A stretch of 64,000 bases of DNA from Icerya purchasi. Its lineage: Eukaryota > Arthropoda > Insecta > Hemiptera > Monophlebidae. A model generated the notes under the pieces. It made no database searches. It was not told where the DNA came from and saw only the letters and a program-made list of their open reading frames with translations. Positions 11,467 to 23,437 of this stretch are shown piece after piece; position 1 is the stretch's first letter; each line of letters begins with the position of its first letter. Location of the stretch: assembly GCA_039619475.1 (NCBI GenBank), contig CM077116.1, positions 375,019,794 through 375,083,793 of the forward strand, read 5' to 3'. A program made the position numbers and the translations under genes.

Positions 11467-14400
11467 CACACATATATATAAAATTAATTATTTAAATGAA
11501 ATTTTTTCATGAACAAAACTATTGGTAATATTATGGAAATTAAACCAGTACCTCTGTACCGTTTGCACGAAAGTACATTGAGACATGGATATATCTTTCA
11601 GAATGTGCGTACAGGATGATACAATTAAGTGTTTGTTTTAGTAAAAAACGTGAATTTAAACTGTTAATTACAAATCGAGTAAAATGTTTATTATAGTAAA
11701 TGCAAGATAGTTCCATGGCTACTTCGATTGATTGTAAAGGAAAATCGTTATAAAATTTCGTGACATTTCTTCCTGCAGGAAAAAAAATAGACTGAGCCTA
11801 GCCATAAGATAATTCATGTTAAAATAGACTGAAATGGAATAAAGACGATCAGTCAATTTAAGTTTATTAAATTTATACGAATTTAAAATTATCAATTATT
11901 ACTTTTAAAAATCAAATTTATTTTATTAATTTTTCAAAGAACTTCATTTGATTTTTTAATGATTTCTTTATAAATTATTTAACAAAAAAATAATAATAAA
12001 AAAAATAAAAATAAAATTAAAATAAAAAAATATCATTAAAAATAAATATAAAAATCTTTTTGCTTTTAATTTTAAAGCGGTAGTAATTAAATGTTAACGG
12101 TAGAATGTACATTCCCTTTTCGAATCTTCTGTTATTGTTTTTTCGAAAGATAACGAATAAACATTCGACGTCAACCAGCTTAAAATAAAGAACTACAAAA
12201 AAAAAAATTATTACAAAATATAGGATGGCTGATCAATGAAAGTTTAACAACGGATATATAATTATTTTTACATTTTAATAAAAACAAAAACATTTGATAA
12301 TTAATAGCGAAGATAATTCTGTAAATTTACATTAACTAAAAATTAATATGAAATTAGAAAATTATCCAAATCAATACATATAAATTGAAAAAATCGAAAG
12401 AAATTGTATTATTAGATTACTGTAGAAACTACCAACCGTCATTTACTTTTAATACTTTTTGTTAGCCTTAAATATCTGTGGCCTATAATTATTAAATAAA
12501 ATGTTGTTGCTGATTAGCATTTTTTAAAAGAAAAAAAAAAAAGATTTATATTTATCGCAATTTTAATGCTCTAAATTAACATCATTGCCGGTTTTCTTAT
12601 TCTATCCAGCCGCGAGAAATTTTACATAAACAAGTTAATGAAGAAGGATATCCGGTAGTTTTACCGTTCATTATTTAGTACAGAAATGATAATTATTAAA
12701 TATTCAAGAAGTGAAAGATCGCACAGCAATAAAACCGTGATTACCTTACACAACAATTATTAATACATAAATAAGAAGCTAGTCCGGGGTAAAGCGGAAA
12801 AAGCATAAAATGGTTGTATTGGTAATTATTTTACTTGAAACAATACAACATTTTGCAACAGTTTGCTATCAACACACCCTTCTCGATTTGAAAAGTTCTA
12901 ATGATTTTAATAATGCACTTTTGTTTTATAAGTAATACCGGAAAGATCATTTAGTATCTTAAAAAGTTTCAAAATTGGCGAATATTCATGATAATGGAAA
13001 ACTATTTAAATAAAGATTACTCTTGATAAATGTTCAGTAAAAATTTGTTCCGATGAAAAAATAGTGTAATTATAGACTGATTTTTCTTTTACTACAATTT
13101 ATATTTCGTTAGTTCATAATCTTCGTTACTTTGAGACATTTTATTTTCGATTATCGTAAGTGTCTGCAGAGCAAAAAATCTAATTCAAATTCCTATTAGG
13201 AAAAGTCCTGACTACATCCGTGACTGTATATCCAAATGTATTATATATTAGAACTGGCTCTTAATTATTGTCATTGTCAAACAAATTTCCATTTTTACCA
13301 ATAATTATAAATATAAAAATTTAGTTTTAGTTCTTTTATTTAAAAAACTGCTAGTTTTATTCGTCGCTTTTGAACAAATTGGTTTCAAAAGGATTTACAC
13401 TAATCAGTTCAAAAACTTGCTTTTAAACGAGACTGGCATCAATTGATTCTAAAGGTGATTGATATTTATTAATTTGGTTTCTGTAAACTGCTTTCGTAAT
13501 TTGTTTAGAAATTTTATAACGGTTGAGAATAATTCGGTTTGATGATATAGTCGTTAAATTAATTTTGTTTTGCGATTATTATTATAAATTTATTTTAATA
13601 CAAAATTTGATTATTATACCTTTCACGATTTATTATGAAAACAAAAATAACGTTAGTTTTAAATACCAGTAGTTTACTTGTAGTGTACTTGTTTTTAATT
13701 TATAATTTAAAATAATTAGCATAATTAAGTGACTAAAATTTCATTTAAATATCTAGATAACAAAAAAAAGAAACAAAAAAAAAAAACTAACAATGTTAAA
13801 AAGGAAACTATTTCCTATTAATCTGATTATCGATTCATCTTTATTTTATAATGGGTAATCTTTAAAGATTGTAGTTATTGATAAGTTTTTAATTTATAAT
13901 TCTTTGAAGATTAATGGCAGGTTTAAAACAGTTTTTTCGCATAAGCAATGTGCTCGTAATTAATTTAAGAAATAGACTAATTCGTTCTATTTTTTATAAC
14001 AAGGATTTTCAAAGTATAATTTAACAATATCCGATGCAAGGACTTACTTAAAAAAATACGTTTTTTTTGGAGTGTAAATTATAAATCAATTTAATATAAA
14101 GATATAATTATTCCATTATGAATTAAATACAATACTATTTTATGATTTAAACCTTTCAATTTTTTTATGGTTGATTCCAAGTTTCTCAAGTGTATGAAAT
14201 TATCAGCTTTATTTAGTTATTTTTATAGTTCAAACTTGCAAAATATATAATGGGAATAACTCATTTAAAATGGCAATGACCATCGTTTAAAAATAGTGTT
14301 AACTAATTATCCGATTATTTCGATACAACGATTATAACAACAATTTAGTCTTTTTAATACACTAAACACGTTACTACTAAACCAAGTTCAGATACTATCA

Positions 14401-15550
14401 ATGCGAAGAAAATTTTTTGAAATAATGAAAATGTACATATCTGTGATGAAACAAACTATTAACTATTCATGTAGAAAAAGGCATTGAAGTGAAAAATTTT
14501 GTTTACAGTATAAAATATAAGGGAATTAAATCTTTTTCTTAATAATTTTTCAATGAATTCGGTAAAACATTCCTGAAAATAGCAACACTGGAAAAATTTG
14601 CTGCTTATTTATTATTTGGAAACCTGCTAATGAGCAGAATTTTTAAATTGCTAATACTAATTACCCGATTAAAGTCGCGCACGCGCACACACAGACATAT
14701 TGCTGTAGATAAAATAATGGTTTTTATTTATGTATTTAATTCAAAATTATAATGTGAACTATTTTCAGTTGTAAACTGTTTTAAATATACCTTGGTATTA
14801 TTATCTAAAATTCAGCGTTCAATAAGTTAATTAGTAACAAATTCAGTTTCGAAGAAAATATGAATCATGATAGGCTGCAAAAATATTACCAAGTAGTGTA
14901 GGATGTTAAACTGCAGTCCCAATAAATACGAAAAAGGGTATGCAGTAACACCGTCACATTTCGTGTTTGTCATTTAAATGATATAACACAACAGTAAAAC
15001 TAAAAATAAATTTCAAAAGCGGTGTTATAAATGTAATATTTAAAATTAAGTTCTGTTATTCTGAAACAACTGGAGTTCAATTAAGTTTCGAAGCAACCTA
15101 GCCCAGTAAAGTTCCATATACCTCTAATATGGTCAATAACAAATTAACAATGAATGTCTATAATGATGTAATAATGCTACAACGCATTAACACCTAAATA
15201 TCACGTGAGCTTTTAATGAAATTTGTATTAAAAATCGAATAATTTATTTCACTGACATAATCATAAGGCAGGAAAAAATTGATTAGAAAATAAACAAAAA
15301 TAACGATAAAGGACATTATTGTGTAATCAGTTTTTAAAAGTATTATTTTGTTTATACAAGTCGTCTGCACCAACAAGGTAAGAAAACGAAATAAAAATAA
15401 CAAAACAAGGAATATAAGATGAAAACAACAAAACATTCAATATCTATAACAATACTGAAATAGAAAAAATACGGAAACGAACAGATTCATAAATACTGCA
15501 CGCCTTTTGACGAAGTAGTGATAATTTGTAACACGCGCGTACAAGAATAA

Positions 15551-15568
15551 CGCGATCGGTCGATCGCG
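15551..15568. repeat. 18-bp GC-rich palindrome
   Basis: CGCGATCG and CGATCGCG are separated by GT, so the 8-bp arms are perfect complements. It sits beside ACACGCGCGT in otherwise AT-rich intron. Function is unknown. Confidence 0.7.
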
Positions 15569-18500
15569 AATTAAACACTTACTTTTATCACTCGACTAAC
15601 CTATTTATTACTATTACGTTTTATCGTTACATACTACACTGACCTTTGTAATTGTCGGGAAATTTAGCTGACACAGAGTGCTACTAATCGACCAATAGCT
15701 GAAAAACGAAACGAAAAAACGTGCACAGACAATTCGGAGCAGAATTTTTTTTATACAAAATAAACCAAAAAACTACAAACTTTTTCCCGTATTACAGAAT
15801 ATTTGTACTAAGATATTATTTGAAATTCTACAAGCTAAGTATAAGAAAGAAAATAAAAGAATACTTCTCCGATCTTTCTTGAATAAATAGATTAAACCAA
15901 AAGATGGTTTAAGGCTGCAGCAGAAATATTTCTTTCATCCGCAACTCAAATATTATTATTCCAGTAATTGTGTATCGGTGTTGATAACGTTTAATTTTTA
16001 AATTCATATAAATTTGTAATATAAAAAAAAAAATATTTTCCTTGTGTCTAAAAAGAATTGTAAAAATACATATTTCATAGTTAAATACAGATAAAGCAAT
16101 TGACAGTTATTATTTTGATGACCGCATTGTATTTTTTTAATAACTCACACACACGCAGAAAATTTGTTTCAATTGTTAATTTTAGTATAATGTACAAAAC
16201 ACGCTAGTTAACTAAAATATTAGGAAATTTAATGGGGCAATATTTTATAAAACCAATTTAAAAAAAAAAGTACTGTTTTACATATACGCTATTTATATAA
16301 AGACGTATAATTAAAATAAAAATCGGACTACTACTCAATTCGCTTAAATAGATTTGAATCGAAAAAAAGTTCATTTAGACAGACGTTTAAAAAGGAGTTA
16401 ACTATTCGATTGCATCTTTATTGTTTAAAATATTTGAAAAAAATAATTAAGTACTCAGCAAGTCAATAATAATAATAATAATAACCAGGAACGCACTTGA
16501 AGAATTATTAACTCTTTTGATGTTTCTAAAATATAGACCGAGTTTTCAATTTTTTTTTTTTTTTTTTTAATAATAGAGAGTTATCAATTTAAAACTAATA
16601 TTACACTCTTCTCTCATCCCTTATACACCACTCATCTATTATATGTATACATAGAACAAGAGTAAGAGGAGTTGGGGCGGAATCCAACACGTCAAAAAAA
16701 CAAACTGCGGTGATTTTAATGGTCAATATGTATGCCGTGTTAAAGATAAATATTGGTTTATTTGAAATACCATTGTAAAAATATCTATTTATCCGTTTAT
16801 TACACTGCAGCCTATAATGTATAAAATATACCCCCCCCCCTTTTAAATGATATTATTTAATTTCATCTACGGGACTACCTATTTGTACATTCTTGTATTA
16901 TAGATATAAAATTACATATATATCTGTATTTTACAATACAGATTCTTGCTAATCAATCGTTAAAAACTTCTTATGGTAGAAAAAGGTTTCGAAAAATTTG
17001 AACGGTTGTGAAATTTAACGTTCATAACGCGGCGGTTATTTCTAAAAAACGTACATGTTTAATAAGAACGATTTAGGGGAAAAAATAAAAAATACGAAAC
17101 GCAAGATTAAGAAAAAGTACTTTAACATAACCGTTCACGTTTAAAGTACAACGAAATGAAAGCGAACTACTATTTAAGTTTATAAAAGCGTAAAAAATAA
17201 TAATAGAAAGAAAAATGCTCAACTCGAAATTCAAATGAGTCACACATCGAAGGATGATATGTAACTAATAAAATTGAGATGATGTTAGGTTTCGTAATTC
17301 GCTGAACGAATTTGTTCGCAATCGAGATATTACGGGCATTTCATATCTCTCTATAAATAACGCCGCGAACGTAAAGTCGTGTTTTGCGCATATGCTAGGC
17401 AAGTTCTACACATTAACTGTGAGCTAATACAGCACGTGTGACGATGTACGAATAATAGTCGCCTACGCATTTGGAATATAAGAAATATCTTCATTTTATG
17501 CTTGTGTATTTGTTTTTTCTTTCTTTTAATTAGGTTAATACGCCGATATACTGTTACGAGTCATATGAGCAGGCGACTCAGTTGTTTAGCATACGAACGT
17601 ATCGATAACAAGCTATTTTAAGGGATCAAGCGCGGATCTACGAGAAGCATCATGAGTTAATTTCTATTCATAGCATGTAGTCAATTGCTCGTTTAATCTG
17701 TAAAACTGTATTCGGTGAATAGAATTTTGTTTCTTACGTATATCCGTTATGTTAAAAAAAACAAAACAAAAACGTAAGCGAATAATAGAGCCGAAGAATT
17801 AGTATTTTTATAACTGTAACGCTAGTAAATGACGTAGTCGAACGATAAAGTATATGCGGAAGATTAAGTTAGCTAAAATATTAGTTTATTGGACCGTTAC
17901 ATATACAGCAATGGTGACGATAAAAACAGAAATTGATAGTACCGAACCACGGTGAGGTTTATCAATTAATGAAAATTCTATAGCACAAATATCATTTTAG
18001 GCGAAATCAATGTAATGTTAAGGTATCTATAAACAACCAATATTGCTGTGAAGAAATTACTCTCAAACATATAAAAACCATTGTGTACTGCAAAAAAAAC
18101 TTTCGAATTTAGTTAAGCAAGTATGCAACGACGGTTCTGGAGATTTTAAGCTTTCTTATAAGTTTTCATTTACAATACAGGTTGGATATAGTATCGAATT
18201 AACGAATTACCATTCAATAAATATAACTTTCAATATCAGTAGCCGAGAAATTATGATTAAAACGTAATTTTATTTACTTTATAATTTTTTATCTAATAAC
18301 AGGGAGCCGTTTCACTATAATCTGTTTATAAAGTGGAAATGTCGTAATAACTTTTAGAAAGGTGACTATTATGCAATAATAATAATAAACAGAAAGGATC
18401 TGAAAATATCACAATTAAAAAGAATAGTAAATAAATAGAGAAAAAGGGATGAAAAAAGCGTATTATGTTTCCCTAAGTAAGCCATTGCGTAAGCAATATA

Positions 18501-19289
18501 GCTTTAATTCCATTTGAACTTTTATAATATATAGTTAAAATTATATTAACTAAGAAAAAATTAAATAAAACAAAATAAGAAAAAAATATATATAAAGAAA
18601 TTATTTAAACTAATTTAAAAAATAAACCAAAACAGGATCAATACCGATAACAAAATAACGATGATAAAAATAAAACTGTATTATTACTGAAAATGAAGAC
18701 AATTAATGAATACTAGATTAAATTATGACCGAATATTATTGCTTTTTAATTTTTACACCTAAATTTAGCAATATAAAACCGGTTGTATTTACGCGTTGAT
18801 TAGTATCTGTTTAAAAGATATTATTCCGTAAATAACATTGCCCATGAACTGAATCATTGATAACTAAAATATTATTCGTATAAATTATCTTTTCGATAAA
18901 GTTTTCGATATAAACATGAATAATCAATTATACATAAACCGAAAGAGTGCTAGACTAATATTTTTTTTCTTTTCTTTTAGATGATTACGAAGCTATCATT
19001 ACGGACCACCGTTTATATATATATAACGTATAATTCAAATATATTTATTATTTGAGTATCGTTATTCTACAGTGCCATTAGAGATGAAAATCAGAAATAT
19101 GGAACTTGGTTATTTTTAAACTGAAGGAACTGCAGTAAATTTTTAAATTACTTAATAAAGTATTAAGATAGATTTATTTATTTTTTTCTCTTTTTAGGCG
19201 AGTAGGAGTGTTAATAAAATTAAGAAACCGGTTTAAATTCTAGAAAAATTTTGTTCCGGTAGTTGAACAAAAATTGAAAAAGGAAATTT

Positions 19290-19841
19290 AACTTTTCGTT
19301 GGTCGCGCACCACTTTCCAAACGTCGTTGGCCGCTCGGTGAAAGAATCCTCGCCATGTAAAATTTACTGCGTTTTCAGTTTACGCGCGGAATTTTGAAAC
19401 AGTTATAACTTTTTAAAAGATAGTTGGAAAGCAACATAATTAATCAAAAATCAGTTATGTTATTAAATTAAAATTTCTTTATTTAACGAGGAGATTTTAT
19501 ATTATCATTTTTAAAATTATTAATTAATTAATAAATATTAAAAAATACTTATGCTAATTATTTTTCTACATATTTGGCAACGTTGCGAACTAAATTTTAC
19601 CTACGATTGTGATCGCACAATAAGGGAATCCCCGCAATTTCATGGTCTACTCACAATAAAAAATTATTATAAAAAAAGCTAAAAGTAATTACAACTATAT
19701 AAATATTTTAGATCGATTTATCACATTTCAATACATGAATAGCTAAACTATTTTATGTAAATTATAAGTTGTTTATTAAATATTTACACTAAAAAAAAAA
19801 AAAAAAGCGGGGATTCCCTCATAACGCGACCAACGAAAGTT
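19290..19841. mobile_element. MITE-like element with two tiers of inverted repeats
   Basis: The outer pair is AACTTTTCGTTGGTCGCG at 19290-19307 and its near-perfect reverse complement at 19825-19841. An inner pair is ATAAGGGAATCCCCGC at 19620-19635 against 19806-19821 with one mismatch; these inner arms also align outward to the right-hand terminus. No coding capacity was seen. The layout suggests a small non-autonomous DNA transposon, possibly one copy inserted into or duplicated within another. Target duplication is not clear. Confidence 0.5.
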
Positions 19842-20249
19842 TTTTATTTTAAATTTATAGTAAATCATTATTTACAAAGTGTATACCATCAGAAATTTCA
19901 GAAATTTTTTATTGTAAAAAAATAAACATTTAATTGGCGTTAAATGTAAATAAACGAACGCGAAACAATAATGAATAAAGCCGTTTAAAAAACGATTTCG
20001 ATATATTGTTAGTAATTTTTCCGTTTCTTTAAATCGCGAAAATTATAAAAACGCCTTGGTTTACTAAAAGTGTAATTCTTTTGGGACAGTGTACTAGTTA
20101 ATTACTAATAACTTTACAAAAGCGTATACATTACGCCATACATATATAAATAAACCGGTTCGAAAGTTTCTGCAATTTTGTTTTCAAAGTTTTTAACGTT
20201 GACAGTGCGAACTTTTAATTGTTAAAATTATTTTACTCAATTCCTCTGC

Positions 20250-21110
20250 GTGTTTACATTTAATTTCGTGCGCATGATGAGCAGTGAAATAAATGCATTA
20301 CTGCCACTGAGTTGCGCGAGGCGAGAAAAAGGCAGCCGACATTGTCGAATCACTTATTTCAAACAAAGGACTGTATGCGATGTTGTGAAACGTTTTAGGA
20401 AAATCTGCCCTAGAAGTGGCCGGTCCTCTACCGCAATGACATTTCAGTCAGAATTCGTTTGTAAATCAAATTTATCCATCCGCAAAATAACAAAGAAGCT
20501 TGAAATGGGGAAAGATAGCGTTCGTAGAATCATAAAAAGAAGCTAAAATGGTGGAGTTGGGAAATCACACGCCCCCACTTCTTTATCAAATTCTTCAGTT
20601 GGCTGATCGCCTGGAAAAAGTCCTCTTTACGGACAAGAACATGTTCACTTTTAAACTGGTATAAAGTCGTTAAAACTGCTGTCAACAGAAGCCGACGGCT
20701 ACAAAAGTTATTGACTGTATTTTTCAGTTTCGGTAATCGTATGGGCCAGTATATGCGCGTGTTATTGATATGACGTTGCTGCTGTTCATTAACTGAATTA
20801 CGAAACAGCGCATTTTTCTAGGCAAACTTAGTTGGTAGATTTCACAGTGCTTTTTCATTCTTTAGCAAGACCGGAAGCTGACACACTTGGCCCGATTCAC
20901 TAGGCCGTTTGTTAAGAGTTGTTACCTGGCTCTTGGATGTTCGGCCGCTAAATATACCGAATTTAACCTACTCGCTGTAATCCGCATTAAATCTGGAGAA
21001 CAAAATATGTTTCCGCAAATTTGCTAAAGATGACATTGACGTGTGCCTGGAATGCGTTTATAGTGAAAGAGTACGCAACTATCACTGGAAATTTTCAATA
21101 GCGGCGTGGT
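20250..21110 (+). pseudogene. Decayed Tc1/mariner-superfamily transposase
   Basis: The open stretch 20250-20546 shows CDVVKRFRKICPRSGRSSTA and then LSIRKITKKLEMGKDSVRRI. These are the two-part helix-turn-helix and linker typical of insect Tc1/mariner transposases. Downstream, after a stop, the frame gives RLEKVLFTDKNMFTF (20610-20660), the region of the second catalytic Asp (usual form VLFTDEK.FT). Farther on only scraps remain near 21000-21110. Multiple stops and shifts make it a pseudogene. Borders are approximate and no terminal repeats were identified. Confidence 0.65.
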
Positions 21111-21348
21111 TTCTACCGAAAACAAATTTTTAATTTTAATTTCGGTGAAAGCTGTTAAATGAAATCCTTGAGTTGTGGCGTAAAGTTTCGTCTAATTAGA
21201 AATTGTTACACGAATAATCGTAAGTAAAAAAGTGTCAGCCAATTAAAATCGGATCTTTTGCACAAGAATTATAAACGAGTATCATCTATCTGGAGTCCAG
21301 GAGATATATCCATATAGCGAGATCCAAAGCATCGTTATATAAAGAGAT

Positions 21349-21356
<8 letters not shown>

Positions 21357-21379
<23 letters not shown>

Positions 21380-21382
21380 TAC
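21357..21382. repeat. (TA)n microsatellite
   Basis: Alternating TA run, one of several in the window. Confidence 0.75.
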
Positions 21383-21979
21383 AGATATGCATACATACCG
21401 CTACTAATGATGAGTTATTGCAGTTTCACTGTTGTCTGAACATTTTGTGTTTAATGAATTTCTTTCGAGTACTCCGAATTTTATCAGAATTCGAAACTAG
21501 CAGATGCAACTCTTTATTGTCCACTATATTCACGCAATGTGTATTCCTATTTGTTTGCCACATTAGTTTTTAAATTTTCAGTATGTGATTGATACTAATA
21601 TAATGAAAATGTAGAGTTCATCGCGAGAATGTAATACATAAAATACAGTTTCCACTCAATAAATTCGGCGAGAACATTGTGAATTAATTTTTCGCGAAAT
21701 TATGTTGCTACTTTATTATAATTAGTTTTTCGCTGTTTTAACACACATGGGAAATGTTAATGAATGTGTTCGTGCAATATTTGAGCGTCATTTTTCATTC
21801 TTATTTTTTTAAAACTGAATCTCAGAAATTCTATTTAATCAACAACGCCAATTATTGTGATACTGAAAGAATAATATGTATTGGTTCAGAGGTGGGCAAT
21901 GAACGAAAAAACACTCTACATATAATATACACTAAATAAAATAAAAAATATCAATTATTATATTGATATTTCTAAATAC

Positions 21980-22115
21980 CTGTAAGCGTATGAGATAGCC
22001 ATATATCGCAATTGCATACGTAAGCTATTAAATCCGGATTCGAAGGACATATTTGTGGTGATAATTTTGCCCCATTTGTATTCATTCGTAACTCAGTAGG
22101 ATATAACGGTCCTGT
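21980..22115 (-). CDS. DPP9: DPP8/9-like dipeptidyl peptidase, coding exon 2
   Basis: A 136-bp exon with acceptor TTACAG and donor GTATTT. It encodes TGPLYPTELRMNTNGAKLSP then QICPSNPDLIAYVCNCDIWL and SHTLTG. The ICP..PD...Y....DIWL pattern matches the DPP8/9 segment ICPADPAFFSFNNNSDLWV, a propeller blade. It follows exon 1 in phase 0 and leaves a single G that exon 3 completes as Gly. Like the other short exons it has no long ATG-started frame and rests on family similarity plus splice phase. Confidence 0.92.
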
Positions 22116-22942
22116 CTGTAATACAAATTATACTTTTATAAAAATAAAATAATTATTTTAAAGATTAAAGAAATACTTACATGAACAAAATTTTATCACC
22201 TTTTCATATGTCTGTTAACGAAGAATATATTTTAACTTCACTAATTAAAACTAACTGTGCCTCTTACTAATAACGAAAAGAGTTATAAGTTTAACTAGTA
22301 TAATTTTTAAATTTGAAAAACCAAAATAATAGGTAATTAAAAAGTAGCAAAAAAGTTCGGTTAAAAACTATTGCACCGAGACATGGTAGAAACTAAAAAA
22401 AAAATAATTACAGAATTAAAAAATTAATAAAGATATGCTGGGAAATCAATGTAACCAATCATTAGGCTAAAACTACAACAATGTCGTAGATTTTTGGTTA
22501 AATGCACACTTATTTACTTGATTTCAAAATTACATTCGATTCTAGTTTTAACAGATTTTATTCAACAAATATAACATAAATATAAGTAGGGAACTGCTCA
22601 CGAAACACGGTACGGCCTACAATTTTTATGACTTCTTAGTTCATCACAGGCCAGTTTAACGAGTATGCTCGTTGCATAAATTATTAGTTCATAAATGCAA
22701 AAAAAAAGTTAAATTGCCGATTCAACACAGAAAAAGATTTTTTTCGTATTAAAACGATTCATTACGGTCAAAAATAGAACCTGAAAATTTTAAACAAAAA
22801 TAAATAAAAATCAATATATTTTCCTTTATTTTTTTTTTTACATTCATTTTTAAAGCTTTGCTTTTTCATCCGAATTTCAATAACAAATATTTTTTCAGGA
22901 TAATGTAATTCAGATGTAATAAATTATTGAGAAAACACCTAC
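22116..22942. other. Intron between DPP8/9 exons 1 and 2
   Basis: 827 bp of AT-rich intron bounded by GTAGGT and TTACAG on the minus strand. No other feature was seen. Confidence 0.75.
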
Positions 22943-23437
22943 CGTATACCCAGTATCGGTACAATGAAATAAAGTGCTAGACGCAGGAAAAATCAGCTTT
23001 CCAGACTTTTCATGCAATTCGTATGACGTTATGCCCCAGGTGGCTAGTCTTTTCCTTTCCAACATCAACTGTTCTTCTCTAGAATATCGGTTCGTTGAAG
23101 ATGCCATATTTTCTATTACTGGGTACCATTGGAGCTTTTGATTCGGTTGCGTTTCTTCGGTTCGCGGTACATCAGCGTATAATAACGTTGTCTCCAGGCC
23201 GTTCATCGGGGAACTTAGAAAAAATATTCGCGTTCTACCATCTAAATATGTGCGGAAACTAATACAACTGGGTGCCATAGTCGATAGCGAAGATAACTGT
23301 TTCCGTAATGAGCAAACAGTGTCTCTAAGTTTCGACCACGATTTTTTCTCTTCATGTTCGATTAATGCTTTTGGTCTTTTCGTTAATGGTAAATCATCAT
23401 TGTTTTCGTTTGAGTTATTTTCGACAGCGCTACATGG
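22943..23437 (-). CDS. DPP9: DPP8/9-like dipeptidyl peptidase, first coding exon visible
   Basis: DPP8/9 enzymes are cytosolic serine exopeptidases that remove N-terminal X-Pro or X-Ala dipeptides. This 495-bp exon encodes 165 codons. An acidic/charged lead is followed by KKSWSKLRDTVCSLRKQLSS (the family form is KHSWDGLRSIIHGSRKYSG), then RTRIFFLSSPMNGLETTLLY. Next comes YSREEQLMLERKRLATWGIT and LIFPASSTLFHCTDTG, close to vertebrate SREEELLRERKRL and LFQASNSLFHC. No signal peptide or membrane segment is visible, as expected for DPP8/9 and unlike DPP4. I extended upstream from the internal Met at 23278 to the CAG acceptor at 23438-23440, because the family homology continues past that Met. The initiator codon must lie in an upstream exon I could not identify. 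The donor is GTAGGT. Confidence 0.93.

Larger units (their letters stand above)
6572..21979. other. Giant intron (about 15.4 kb) between DPP8/9 exons 2 and 3
   Basis: No host exon was found. What can be named inside is listed separately: a short C/G-rich hairpin near 7.57 kb, two Helitron-type termini near 8.9 and 9.29 kb, AT microsatellites, an inverted-repeat element at 19.29-19.84 kb and a Tc1/mariner relic at 20.25-21.1 kb. The rest (roughly 9.4-19.2 kb) is low-complexity AT-rich DNA with no feature I can support. Confidence 0.6.
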
